DNA of 64,000 bases from Dysosmobacter acutus (GTDB lineage: Bacteria > Bacillota > Clostridia > Oscillospirales > Oscillospiraceae). The notes under the pieces were generated by a model, which saw only the letters and a program-made list of their open reading frames with translations, was not told where the DNA came from and ran no database searches. This document shows positions 41,700 through 49,557 of this stretch, one piece after another. Position 1 is the first letter of the stretch, and each line of letters begins with the position of its first letter. A program made the position numbers and the translations under genes. The DNA lies in assembly GCF_018919205.1 (NCBI RefSeq), contig NZ_JAHLQN010000001.1, forward strand, positions 992,001 through 1,056,000, read 5' to 3'.

Positions 41700-42365
41700 A
41701 TGATCAACAGCAGAGACATTTCCCGTTTGCGCTCCGATGTGGAGGCCAACTGCCGCACGCTGCTTGCGCTGTGCAAAGAGCGCGGCCTGGCGGTACTGGT
41801 GACCAATACGGTGCGGGACGAGGAATACCAAGCATATCTCTACGAACAGGGCAGGACACGCCCGGGGAGCATTGTCACCAATGGAAAGGTCCCGACCTTT
41901 CACTCGGTGAAGGCCGGTCTGGCCTTTGACATCAGCAAAAATGTCAAGGGTGAGGAATACAGCGATCCGGACTTTTTCCGAAAGGTGGCCGCACTGGCCA
42001 AGCAGATGGGATTTACGTGGGGCGGAGATTGGAAATCCATTGTGGACCGCCCCCATTTTCAGTGGGACGACAAGGGCAGCTACACCAACGCGGATATCCG
42101 CGCCGGCCGTTATCCGCCGCCCATGCCGCTTTATCAGCAAGAGGAGGAACCCATGACGCAAGAACAGTTCAACAAGATGATGGAGACCTATCTGGAGGCC
42201 CGCGCCAAACACGAGCCCTCCGATTGGAGCGCCGAGGCCAGAGCATGGGCAGAGCGGGAGGGAATCATCCGGGGCGACAAGGATGGAAACATGATGTACA
42301 AAAGCTTCTGCACCCGGGAGGAAATGGCCGCCTTTCTGGAACGGCTGGCAAAGACGATGGAATAG
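41700..42365 (+). CDS. M15-type peptidase with C-terminal SLH-like segment
   Basis: 221 residues. The first ~145 residues match VanY/endolysin-type D-Ala-D-Ala or L-Ala-D-Glu peptidases: 'TNTVRDEEYQAYLYEQGRT', 'FHSVKAGLAFDI' (metal-binding H and D, about residues 75-86) and 'KSIVDRPHFQW' (third metal histidine, about 119). After a proline-rich linker, residues about 175-221 ('AEARAWAEREGIIRGDKDGN', 'CTREEMAAFLERL') form a single S-layer-homology-like repeat. It would be the lysin of the phage block. ATG 41700 has AAGGTG at the right distance; GTG 41691 is upstream. Confidence 0.85.
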   Translation: MINSRDISRLRSDVEANCRTLLALCKERGLAVLVTNTVRDEEYQAYLYEQGRTRPGSIVTNGKVPTFHSVKAGLAFDISKNVKGEEYSDPDFFRKVAALAKQMGFTWGGDWKSIVDRPHFQWDDKGSYTNADIRAGRYPPPMPLYQQEEEPMTQEQFNKMMETYLEARAKHEPSDWSAEARAWAEREGIIRGDKDGNMMYKSFCTREEMAAFLERLAKTME

Positions 42366-42399
42366 AAAAAGGCCCCGCCTTACAAGGCGGGGCCTTTTT
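42366..42399. terminator. Terminator at the end of the phage block
   Basis: AAAAAGGCCCCGCC/GGCGGGGCCTTTTT hairpin directly after the peptidase stop. It works on both strands and also closes the feoB gene. Confidence 0.9.
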
Positions 42400-42401
42400 C
42401 A

Positions 42402-44477
42402 TCAGACAAACAGCACCAGCAGATGAGAGAGCACAGCGCAAAGGACAATTCCGATGACGGTGGGAAGGGCGATGGCCAGCAGCGTCCAGCGAATGCTTCT
42501 TGTCTCCTGGTAGATAGTCAGACAGGTGGTGGAGCAGGGCCAGTGAAAGAGGGAGAAGAGCATCACACACAGAGCGGTGACCCACGTCCAGCCGTTGGAG
42601 GTGAGCAAAACCTGAAGGGAACGCAGATCTGTCATCTCGATGATGGTATTTTGCGCGGTATAGGCCATGAGGATGATGGGCACCACAATCTCATTGGCCG
42701 GGAAGCCCAAAATGAAGGCCAGCAGAATGACTCCGTCCAGGCCAAGGAACCGCCCCGCAGGATCCAGCGCAGAGGCAAAGCGGGACAAAAGAGAGACCCC
42801 TCCGGGAGAGACATTGGATAAGAGCCAGATCACCAGGCCCGCAGGCGCCGCCACGGAAACCGCTCTTCCCAAAACGAAAAGGGTTCGGTCAAAGATCGAG
42901 CGTACGATGACCTTGCCCACCTGGGGACGGCGGTAAGGGGGCAGCTCCAGCGTAAAGGAGGAAGGGACGCCCCGCAGCAGCGTCCGGGACAGCAGGCTGC
43001 TGGCGGCCAGCGTCATTCCCACGCCAAGAAGGACCAGGGCGGTGAGCAGAAGAGCGGACAGCAAAGACGACTGGCGCTCCACTCCCACAAAGAAGATGGT
43101 GAGCATGGTAATCAAGGTGGGAAAACGGCCGTTGCAGGGGACGAAGTTGTTGGTGAGAATGGCGATCAAACGCTCCCGTGGGGAGTCGATGATGCGGCAG
43201 CCCGTGACGCCCGCGGCGTTGCAGCCAAACCCCATGGCCATGGTCAGCGCCTGCTTCCCACAGGCGCGGCACCGGCGGAAGCTGTGGTCCAGGTTGAAGG
43301 CCACCCGGGGCAGATACCCCAAATCTTCCAACAGGGTGAAGAGGGGGAAAAAAATGGCCATGGGCGGCAGCATGACGGAGACCACCCAGGCCAGCGTCCG
43401 ATAGATGCCGTCCACCAAAGCGCCGCTGAGCCATGTCGGCGCGCCTAAAGTGTGGAGCAGGCTTCGGATTGGCTCTTCAAAGGAAAGCAGGGTGGAGGAG
43501 AGCAGAGAGGAGGGGTAGTTGGCGCCGGTGATGGTCAGCCAGAAAATGCCGGCCAGGAGCGCCAGCATCACAGGAATACCGGTCTTTCGACTGGTCAGAA
43601 TGTGGTCCAGGCGCCGGTCCCGCTCTGTGCGCCGATCCTCTCTCTGGTATACCACGCTGCGGCCAATCCGCTCCGCTGTCTCCACAATCCGGGAGACAAC
43701 GGCATCCTGCAGCTTGTCGGGGGTGGGGTAAGCATCCTGAAGCAGGGTTCGGGCCTCCTCCAACTGGGGGCAGTTGTCTGGGGGCGTAAGGTTCCCGCAG
43801 AGCATCTGGAGCGCTGCCCAGCGTGGATGGACGCTTGACTCGCAGAGGGCTGGTGAGAGAAGCCCCACGGCCGCCTCTATATCCGGCGGGTAGATCACCG
43901 GGCGGGCGGTACCGCCGTCAAGCTTTGCCTGACTGACGGCAACGTCCATCAATTCGCTGAGTCCTGTGCCGCTGCGGGCGGCGGCGGGAACTACCGGGAC
44001 ACCCAGCTTGGCTGAAAGCGCCTCTATGTCCACGGTGACGTTCCGGCGCTTTGCCTCGTCCATCAAATTGACGCAGACCACAGTCTTTGAGGTGATCTCC
44101 AGCGTTTGAAGGACCAGGTTGAGATTGCGCTCCAGGCAGGTGGCGTCACAGACGACGATTACCGCATCCGGCTCTCCGCCGCAGAGGAAGTCGCGGGCCA
44201 CTTCCTCCTCAGCGGAGTGAGCCAGCAAGGAGTAGCAGCCTGGCAGGTCCACCAGTAAGTACGATTTTTCGCCGTGTTGGCAGATCCCCTGCGCGGTTGC
44301 CACTGTTTTACCGGGCCAATTCCCGGTATGTTGATTCATGCCTGTCAATGCGTTGAACACCGTTGATTTTCCCACATTGGGATTTCCGGCCAGGGCGAAC
44401 ACTGCCTCATGTTCTCCGCTGCTGCGCAGCCTTGTGTCAATGGCGGCTCTGCCGGTAGAACCGACGGTAAGACCCAA
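42402..44477 (-). CDS. feoB: Ferrous iron transporter B
   Basis: 691 residues. N-terminal G domain: G1 'GNPNVGKSTVF' (about 31), G3 'VDLPGCYSL', G4 'NLMDEAKRR' instead of canonical NxxD followed by a helical GDI domain (to about 270). The membrane part has two Gate domains ('GFGCNAAGVTGCRIID' and 'GFPANEIVVPIILMAYT' contain the conserved cysteine and NE motifs) and about ten helices. It imports Fe2+ under anaerobic conditions. Start is TTG 44477, eight bases after GGAGGTG. It follows feoA by 24 bases in one operon. Confidence 0.93.
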   Translation of the reverse strand: MGLTVGSTGRAAIDTRLRSSGEHEAVFALAGNPNVGKSTVFNALTGMNQHTGNWPGKTVATAQGICQHGEKSYLLVDLPGCYSLLAHSAEEEVARDFLCGGEPDAVIVVCDATCLERNLNLVLQTLEITSKTVVCVNLMDEAKRRNVTVDIEALSAKLGVPVVPAAARSGTGLSELMDVAVSQAKLDGGTARPVIYPPDIEAAVGLLSPALCESSVHPRWAALQMLCGNLTPPDNCPQLEEARTLLQDAYPTPDKLQDAVVSRIVETAERIGRSVVYQREDRRTERDRRLDHILTSRKTGIPVMLALLAGIFWLTITGANYPSSLLSSTLLSFEEPIRSLLHTLGAPTWLSGALVDGIYRTLAWVVSVMLPPMAIFFPLFTLLEDLGYLPRVAFNLDHSFRRCRACGKQALTMAMGFGCNAAGVTGCRIIDSPRERLIAILTNNFVPCNGRFPTLITMLTIFFVGVERQSSLLSALLLTALVLLGVGMTLAASSLLSRTLLRGVPSSFTLELPPYRRPQVGKVIVRSIFDRTLFVLGRAVSVAAPAGLVIWLLSNVSPGGVSLLSRFASALDPAGRFLGLDGVILLAFILGFPANEIVVPIILMAYTAQNTIIEMTDLRSLQVLLTSNGWTWVTALCVMLFSLFHWPCSTTCLTIYQETRSIRWTLLAIALPTVIGIVLCAVLSHLLVLFV

Positions 44478-44501
44478 TTCGATTCACCTCCAAAGAAAAG
44501 T

Positions 44502-44729
44502 TCACGCGGGAAGGACCATGACCTGATCGGAATCCTCCCGACGCAGCGCAATGAGCGCACCCCGGATTTGATAGGCGGCAGGATCACCGGCGGGGCTTTT
44601 CAGAACACACTCCACTTCCGTTCCCTCGATCAGCCCGATATCCTGTAGCCTGCGCCGCATGCTGTCGCGGGTGAGCAATGAGACCACCTGGCCCCGCTGC
44701 CCCTCCCGTAAATCTGATAAAGCAGTCAT
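44502..44729 (-). CDS. feoA: FeoA, SH3-like regulator of FeoB
   Basis: 75 residues with the FeoA pattern: 'LREGQRGQVVSLL', 'RRRLQDIGLIEGTEVECV' and 'YQIRGALIALRRED'. It is a small beta-barrel cytoplasmic protein needed for FeoB transport. The GGAGG ribosome site (44739-44743) lies in a hairpin (44741-44758), see the leader entry. First gene of the feoAB operon. Confidence 0.92.
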   Translation of the reverse strand: MTALSDLREGQRGQVVSLLTRDSMRRRLQDIGLIEGTEVECVLKSPAGDPAAYQIRGALIALRREDSDQVMVLPA

Positions 44730-44740
44730 AAGAGTCAGCC

Positions 44741-44778
44741 TCCGAATAGTTTTTCGGAGAGAACCCCTGGTTCTCTCC
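44741..44778 (-). promoter_or_regulatory. feoA leader with two competing hairpins
   Basis: On the minus strand a perfect 10-bp hairpin GGAGAGAACC/GGTTCTCTCC (44778-44756) is followed by TCCGAA/TTCGGA (44758-44741), whose 3' arm covers the start of the GGAGG ribosome site. The two share three bases, so they exclude each other. Confidence 0.5.
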
Positions 44779-44814
44779 TGTTAACAGAATATGCGGCTGT
44801 GCGCTATTGGGTAC

Positions 44815-44848
44815 AAAAAAGGGAGAGCGCTATACGCTCTCCCTTTTG
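44815..44848. terminator. Terminator of the flavodiiron gene
   Basis: GGGAGAGCG/CGCTCTCCC hairpin with TTTTTT on the minus strand and TTTT on the plus strand. Confidence 0.85.
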
Positions 44849-44864
44849 AACAGAATTCGATTTT

Positions 44865-46220
44865 TTATGAAACAGGCTCAAAGTGATCCGCAGTCACATG
44901 GCACACCGGACAGGTGAAGCCCTCCGGCAGGGAATCCCCTTCGTATACATAGCCGCAGATGCTGCAGCGATAACCCTTCTTTTTTTCTTCCGCCGTCGCG
45001 GTCTCCTCAACCGCGGCGCTGTTCATGGAATCTGCAATGGCCTTCGCCAGGGTGTCAAGCTGGTCGTACTGGCTGTTCGCCAGAGCGGAGCGCAGGGTGA
45101 GACTCTGCTCCAGAAGCGTCATATTCTTCATGGAGCCCACCAGCTCCCGCATCAACCGGCCCGACATGGGACCCCAGGAGCCGTTTTCCACAATGGCAAC
45201 AGTCCGGCTTTGCAGTCCATGGGCCTTCAAGTCCATCAAAAGCGTCTCCATGTTGCAGAAGATCCCGCCGTTATAGGTGGTGGAGGCCAGAACAATGTGA
45301 CTGCACCGGAAGGCCTCGGAGACTATGTAGGAGGGGTGGATGGCCGATACATCATAAAGGGAGATGTCCGTGATGCCCGCGTCGGCCAGACGGCAGGCCA
45401 GAGCCTCCACAGCGGTTTCAGTGTGGCCGTAGACGGAGGCGTAGGGGATCAGTACCGCATGATTTTCCGGAGTGTATGTGCTCCATTTTTCATACTTGTC
45501 CAGCAGAAGGGACAGATTGCTGCGCCAGATAAGGCCATGGAGGGGGCAGATCATGCGGATGTCCAGGGCCGCGGCCTTTTTCAGCACAGACTGCACCTGG
45601 GTGCCGTATTTACCCACAATGTTGGCATAGTATCGGCGGCATTCATCCATCCAGTCCTTTTCAAGATTCACCTCGTCGGCAAAGAGGCTGCCGGAGAGGG
45701 CGCCAAAGGAACCAAAGGCGTCGGCGGAAAACAGGATACCCTGCGACTCTTCAAAAGAGGCCATGGCCTCCGGCCAGTGGACCATGGGCATCATCAAAAA
45801 GCGGAAGGTGTGGCTGCCGACAGAGAGCTGGTCGCCCTCCGCCACCACAAGGGAGCGGTCCGCCAGGTCCAGGCCAAAAAACTGGCGGATCAGCTGGAAG
45901 GTCTTGGCGTTTCCCACCACGGTGGTCTCCGGATGGCGGCGCAGCAGATCGGCCAGAGTGGCGCAGTGATCCGGCTCCATATGATTGACCACCACATAGT
46001 CCAGAGAACGCTGACACAGAAGGTGCTCTAAGTTTTCAAAAAAAACCTCCCCGGCGGCTTTGTCCACCGTATCCAGCAGGACGGTCTTCTCGTCCAGAAG
46101 GAGATAGGAGTTATAGGAGACGCCTCGGGGCACCGGAAACACATTTTCAAAAAGCGCGATTCTCCGGTCGTTTCCGCCGACCCACCAGAGCTCTGGCAGA
46201 ATCTGCCTGACACAGTACAT
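44865..46220 (-). CDS. Flavodiiron protein fused to rubredoxin (O2/NO reductase)
   Basis: 451 residues in three modules: metallo-beta-lactamase-like diiron domain (about 1-250) with 'NHMEPDHCATL' (HxExDH, about 80) and 'MVHWPEAMASF'; a flavodoxin domain (about 255-400) with 'YASVYGHTETAVEAL'; and a C-terminal rubredoxin (about 410-451) with 'CSICGYVYEG' and 'FTCPVCHV', the two CxxC iron knuckles. It reduces oxygen or nitric oxide to water or N2O in the cytoplasm of anaerobes, the rubredoxin feeding electrons internally. Start ATG 46220 is eight bases after GGAGG. Own promoter at 46271-46299. Confidence 0.92.
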   Translation of the reverse strand: MYCVRQILPELWWVGGNDRRIALFENVFPVPRGVSYNSYLLLDEKTVLLDTVDKAAGEVFFENLEHLLCQRSLDYVVVNHMEPDHCATLADLLRRHPETTVVGNAKTFQLIRQFFGLDLADRSLVVAEGDQLSVGSHTFRFLMMPMVHWPEAMASFEESQGILFSADAFGSFGALSGSLFADEVNLEKDWMDECRRYYANIVGKYGTQVQSVLKKAAALDIRMICPLHGLIWRSNLSLLLDKYEKWSTYTPENHAVLIPYASVYGHTETAVEALACRLADAGITDISLYDVSAIHPSYIVSEAFRCSHIVLASTTYNGGIFCNMETLLMDLKAHGLQSRTVAIVENGSWGPMSGRLMRELVGSMKNMTLLEQSLTLRSALANSQYDQLDTLAKAIADSMNSAAVEETATAEEKKKGYRCSICGYVYEGDSLPEGFTCPVCHVTADHFEPVS

Positions 46221-46270
46221 CAATAAGACCTCCTTGCCGCAATCAGATGCGGATACTAAAATTCGTTCCT

Positions 46271-46299
46271 ATTATAAAGCCATCGGCTGGAAAAATCAA
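46271..46299 (-). promoter_or_regulatory. Promoter of the flavodiiron gene
   Basis: Minus-strand TTGATT, 17-base spacer, TATAAT, about 50 bases before the ATG. Confidence 0.8.
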
Positions 46300-46330
46300 T
46301 GGAAATGAGATGGCGGAAGGCGCAAATTAT

Positions 46331-46359
46331 ATGACAGCAGGGGAAGAATATGGTATACT
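46331..46359 (+). promoter_or_regulatory. Promoter of the thioesterase gene
   Basis: ATGACA, 17-base spacer, TATACT with a TGG extension. Confidence 0.65.
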
Positions 46360-46441
46360 TCAATGGGAAAAAGCCATCTTAAGAGGCAAGTCTGGCCGCG
46401 GGCAATGGCACCTGCGGCAAATTCGGAAAGGATGAGAGCGT

Positions 46442-46852
46442 ATGGATGAAAAAGAGCGGGAGATTCGGGAGCGGGGCGAGGCCCAGTGCCTGTCCAACGG
46501 CTTCATGCAGTATAATCACATTTCCCTGGCGGCGGTGGAGAAGGACTTTGCCGCGGTGGAGCTGACCGTGGTGCCGGAGAGCTGCAACCCCTACGGGATG
46601 CCCCATGGCGGCGCCTATTACACCATGGCGGATACGGCGGCAGGTACGGCGGCCCGCACCGACGGAAGGCGCTATGTGACACAAAACAGCAACATGCAGT
46701 TCATCAGCACCGTCAAAGAGGGGACCATCCGGGCGGAGGCGACCATTATCCACCGGGGCAGGACCACCTGTGTGGTTCGCTCGGAGGTGCGCAGCAGCGA
46801 AGGAAAGCTGCTGGTGACGGGGGACTTCACCTTCTTCTGCCTCAACCCGTGA
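46442..46852 (+). CDS. PaaI-type hot-dog thioesterase
   Basis: 136 residues. 'NPYGMPHGGAYYTMADTAAG' (about residues 55-75) carries the HGG motif with following acidic residue that define the PaaI/YbgC-type acyl-CoA thioesterases, and 'NSNMQFISTVKEG' and 'VVRSEVRSSEGKLLVTGDFTF' complete the fold. It should hydrolyse an aryl- or acyl-CoA thioester in the cytoplasm. Monocistronic, with a promoter upstream and a strong terminator shared with the convergent degV gene. Confidence 0.88.
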   Translation: MDEKEREIRERGEAQCLSNGFMQYNHISLAAVEKDFAAVELTVVPESCNPYGMPHGGAYYTMADTAAGTAARTDGRRYVTQNSNMQFISTVKEGTIRAEATIIHRGRTTCVVRSEVRSSEGKLLVTGDFTFFCLNP

Positions 46853-46888
46853 GGATACGCTCAGACCAACCACCGCCGGCAGGCCCTT

Positions 46889-46932
46889 AAAAAACCTCCC
46901 CGGAACAACCCTTTGTTCCGGGGAGGTTTTTT
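46889..46932. terminator. Bidirectional terminator
   Basis: Twenty-base-pair hairpin with arms AAAAAACCTCCCCGGAACAA and complement. Confidence 0.92.
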
Positions 46933-46934
46933 AT

Positions 46935-47801
46935 TTACCGTCCGCTATTCCAGTAGACCAGAGCGGTCATGCCCGCGCCCACGTGGGAGCCGATAACGGG
47001 CCCGATGGGGGCGATGAGAGTGGTCTGGATCCCGGCGTCCCGGGCCATCTGCGCCAACTTTTCCGCCGACTCCGGCGCATCACAGTGGCCGATGTAAGCG
47101 CAGGAGAAGTCAGTGCAGGTGTCCTTCATCCGGGAAATCATGGACTGATAGGCCTTGACGGTGCCCCGCACCTTCCCGGCCACCTGAAGGTGGCCCTCCC
47201 GATCCAGGGTAAGGATGGGCTTGATCTGGAGCATGGTGCCCGCCACGGCCGCTGTTCTGGAAAGACGGCCGCCGCGGTGCAGGTGATTCAGGTCCTCCAC
47301 GGTGAACCAGTGGGCGACCTGGAGCTTGCGCTCCTCCGCCCAGTCGCACAGCTGCTGGAAGGAATCTCCCAGGCGCTGGCGCTGGAGCGCCTGACGGACG
47401 AAAAAGCCCTGGCCTATGCTGGCGGCAAGTGTGTCGATGCAGACGATTTTCCGCTGGGGAAATTTTTCCCGCAGCACCGCCATGACCATATGGGCCGACT
47501 GGATGGTGCCCGAAAGGCCGGAAGAGAAGCAGAGGTAGACCACATCCTTTCCTGCCTTCAGCGCCGGGATAAACGCCCGCAGATAGGTGAGGATATTGAT
47601 CTGTGCCGTCTGGGGCATGGCGCCGCCCCGCAGCTGATCGTAAAAATCCTTGGCGGATACCTCGCGGAAGTCGCAGTAGTGGTGGAAGGTGCGGCCCTCC
47701 ATGGTGACCGGCATGGGGATTACCTTCAGTTCCGGCGCGGCGGCGGTCTGGGGGTCCAGATCGGCAGTGGCGTCGGTGATAATTTGGTAGGTGTTGTCCA
47801 T
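46935..47801 (-). CDS. DegV family fatty-acid-binding protein
   Basis: 288 residues. 'IITDATADLDP' opens the protein, 'CFSSGLSGTIQSA' (about residue 90) and 'LNHLHRGGRLSRTAAVAGTM' (about 168) are the DegV/FakB signatures that hold the fatty-acid carboxylate. FakB proteins deliver exogenous fatty acids to the FakA kinase. Start ATG 47801 follows AAGGAGAATCCATCT; an upstream in-frame ATG has no such site. The -10 area contains the palindrome ACTCTA-TTA-TAGAGT (47857-47871). Confidence 0.9.
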   Translation of the reverse strand: MDNTYQIITDATADLDPQTAAAPELKVIPMPVTMEGRTFHHYCDFREVSAKDFYDQLRGGAMPQTAQINILTYLRAFIPALKAGKDVVYLCFSSGLSGTIQSAHMVMAVLREKFPQRKIVCIDTLAASIGQGFFVRQALQRQRLGDSFQQLCDWAEERKLQVAHWFTVEDLNHLHRGGRLSRTAAVAGTMLQIKPILTLDREGHLQVAGKVRGTVKAYQSMISRMKDTCTDFSCAYIGHCDAPESAEKLAQMARDAGIQTTLIAPIGPVIGSHVGAGMTALVYWNSGR

Positions 47802-47856
47802 AGATGGATTCTCCTTATCTGTACCGCGGCAGTCGGCGGTCTTATGGTACATAATA

Positions 47857-47871
47857 ACTCTATTATAGAGT
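47857..47871. promoter_or_regulatory. Palindrome ACTCTA-TTA-TAGAGT over the degV -10
   Basis: Perfect 6-bp arms with a 3-base centre. It overlaps a TATAAT and adjoins a TATACT on the minus strand, with TTGAAA further upstream, so it may be an operator. Confidence 0.4.
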
Positions 47872-47921
47872 ATAGGGAATTTCTGAAAATTTCAACCATG
47901 ATCTGAAAAAAAGCAAAAAAA

Positions 47922-48629
47922 TCAAACCACTTCCGGCGGAAGGGGCTGGGCGTCAAATTGATTCAGAAGCCGGCGGACTTCCTGCCATGAGGGATAAAAT
48001 CGGTCCATGGCCTGGCGGAACCGGGGGCCGTGCCCGCCGATCAGCAGGTGGGTCAGCTCATGGACCACCACATAGTCCAGACACGCAGCGGGCCTGCGGA
48101 CAAGCTGTAAATTGACGCGGATGGCGCCGGTTTTGGGTGTGCAGCTGCCCCAGCGGGTGCGCATGTCCCGTATTATCCACTGCCGCGCCTGAAGTCCGGT
48201 GGCTTCCTCGCCCCGGGCGATGGCATCGGGAAGGGCGGACTGAAGCTCCCGGCGGTACCACTGATCCAGCAGGGCCAGCCGCTGGGAAGCCGTGCTGCCC
48301 GGGGGGACAGTCATCCGGATTTCCCGGCGCTGACAAAGGGATACACCGGGAGAGGGGCCCTCATCCACACGCAGAGGAAGCATCTCGCCCCAGAGAAAAA
48401 ACCGCTCTCCGGAGCAGCCGGCGCAGGGCGGCCGCGGCGGCCGCGCGGACCGCTGCTTTTCAATCCAGTCCCGGCGGGCGCGGACAAAGGCGGCCACCGC
48501 TTGGTCGCTGACGGAGCAGGGAGCGGTGACATACAGCGCCCCGCCGGCAGAGGGGAGGCGCAGGTACATATTTCGAATGGGCTTGCGGTGAATCAGCACC
48601 GACTCACCGTCCACCGTGATCTGCTGCAC
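47922..48629 (-). CDS. YgjP-type zinc metallopeptidase (DUF45/WLM-like)
   Basis: 235 residues. The C-terminal half has 'RWGSCTPKTGAIRVNLQLV' (about residue 140), 'VVHELTHLLIGGHGPRF' (HExxH-like zinc site HELTH, then the third histidine) and 'FYPSWQEVRRLLN', all hallmarks of the YgjP/M48-like family. The function is unknown, possibly protein quality control. Start GTG 48629 has GGAGGAC five bases upstream; a start at 48728 is excluded because the probable promoter (TG-extended TATACT, 48689-48694) lies inside that stretch. Confidence 0.85.
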   Translation of the reverse strand: MQQITVDGESVLIHRKPIRNMYLRLPSAGGALYVTAPCSVSDQAVAAFVRARRDWIEKQRSARPPRPPCAGCSGERFFLWGEMLPLRVDEGPSPGVSLCQRREIRMTVPPGSTASQRLALLDQWYRRELQSALPDAIARGEEATGLQARQWIIRDMRTRWGSCTPKTGAIRVNLQLVRRPAACLDYVVVHELTHLLIGGHGPRFRQAMDRFYPSWQEVRRLLNQFDAQPLPPEVV

Positions 48630-48688
48630 GCAATGTCCTCCTGCTTTACAGATTGCCTCCCGTGCCCCGGAGCCGGGAGTATGTGTCC

Positions 48689-48694
48689 AGTATA
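48689..48694 (-). promoter_or_regulatory. Extended -10 of the YgjP-type gene
   Basis: Minus-strand TGG TATACT; the -35 (TTCCAT at 17 bases) is weak. Confidence 0.45.
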
Positions 48695-48713
48695 CCACGG
48701 TTTCGCCAAAATG

Positions 48714-48740
48714 GAAGGTCCGCCTCAATAGCGGACCTTC
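48714..48740 (-). terminator. Terminator hairpin after the alkyltransferase gene
   Basis: GAAGGTCCGC/GCGGACCTTC with a seven-base loop. The T-run is weak (CCATTTT). Confidence 0.6.
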
Positions 48741-48765
48741 GAATCACAAGCAGCACACTCAAACA

Positions 48766-49305
48766 TCAAAGCGCGCGCCCGGCGCGGGGACAAAACAGCC
48801 CGGACAGGTCGGCGCCCTCTATCTCCAGCAGCTTCTTTTTAACCGGGATGCCTCCGGCGTAGCCTGTCAAGCTGCCATCCGCGCCCACCACCCGGTGGCA
48901 GGGGACGATAATCGAGATCGGATTGTGCCCAACAGCGCCGCCCACCGCCTGAGCGGACATGGTTTCCCGGTGCAGCCTTGCTGCCGCCCGGCGGGCGATC
49001 TCCCCATAGGTGACCACCTGGCCGTAGGGAATCTCCCGGAGAAGCTCCCAGATCAGCTGGCGGAACGGACTGCCGGCGGGGCGCAGCGGGAGCTCATGAC
49101 AGCTGGGCCGCTGGCCGGCAAAGTATCTGTCCAGCCACTCCTTTGCGGCATTCAGAACCGGCAGGTCATCGGCCGGAACCAGCTCTTCGGTCAGGGAGCC
49201 CCCATAATACTTCTGCCCCTCCAGCCAAAGACCTGCCAAGTGGCTACCGTCGCACGCAAGGGTGAGCGTCCCCACAGGGGATGGGTATGTAGTGGAATGG
49301 TACAT
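48766..49305 (-). CDS. ogt: Methylated-DNA--protein-cysteine methyltransferase
   Basis: 179 residues. Active-site motif 'IIVPCHRVVGADGSLTGYAGG' is split here as VPCHRV (about residue 145) and GSLTGYAGG; the DNA-reading helix-turn-helix lies just before, with 'SAQAVGGAVGHNP'. It removes methyl groups from O6-methylguanine by self-alkylation. The N-terminal domain is short and poorly conserved, as usual for Ogt. Short upstream region; no strong promoter was identified. Confidence 0.93.
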   Translation of the reverse strand: MYHSTTYPSPVGTLTLACDGSHLAGLWLEGQKYYGGSLTEELVPADDLPVLNAAKEWLDRYFAGQRPSCHELPLRPAGSPFRQLIWELLREIPYGQVVTYGEIARRAAARLHRETMSAQAVGGAVGHNPISIIVPCHRVVGADGSLTGYAGGIPVKKKLLEIEGADLSGLFCPRAGRAL

Positions 49306-49461
49306 GGCAACCTCCCTGATCTGCCGCGCCTGCTGCGGTGGGCTGCGTCACGGGAGCTTTCCCGGTGCGCGGGCGCGTTCGTATTAAAGCTTCTTTGCGT
49401 ATTATAGCAAGTTTTCCCGAAGTTGTCCCGCTGATTTCGACGGTTTTTGAAAAAAGGCGGC

Positions 49462-49505
49462 AAAAAACGGCAGCGGATCAGGTGTCCCGTCCGTTGCCGC
49501 TTTTC
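49462..49505 (-). terminator. Terminator of the 159-residue unknown gene
   Basis: Minus-strand GCGGCAACGGA/TCCGCTGCCG hairpin with G-U pairs, followed by TTTTTTG. Confidence 0.75.
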
Positions 49506-49557
49506 ATTTTTGTCTGCCGGGAGGTCCGCCCGAAAATCAAGGGCAGCCGCGGAGGAA

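Larger units (their letters stand above)
29040..42365 (+). mobile_element. PBSX-like contractile phage block, possibly domesticated
   Basis: Twenty consecutive plus-strand genes in the order of the B. subtilis PBSX late operon: terminase small and large, portal, protease, decoration, capsid, connectors, sheath, tube, chaperone, LysM protein, hub, spike, gp25-like, baseplate J, DUF2313, then an M15 peptidase. There is no integrase, repressor, replication or excision gene, tail fibre, holin or recognisable tape measure. No flanking direct repeats (att sites) were seen. Base composition looks like that of the neighbours, arguing for long residence. Confidence 0.8.
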
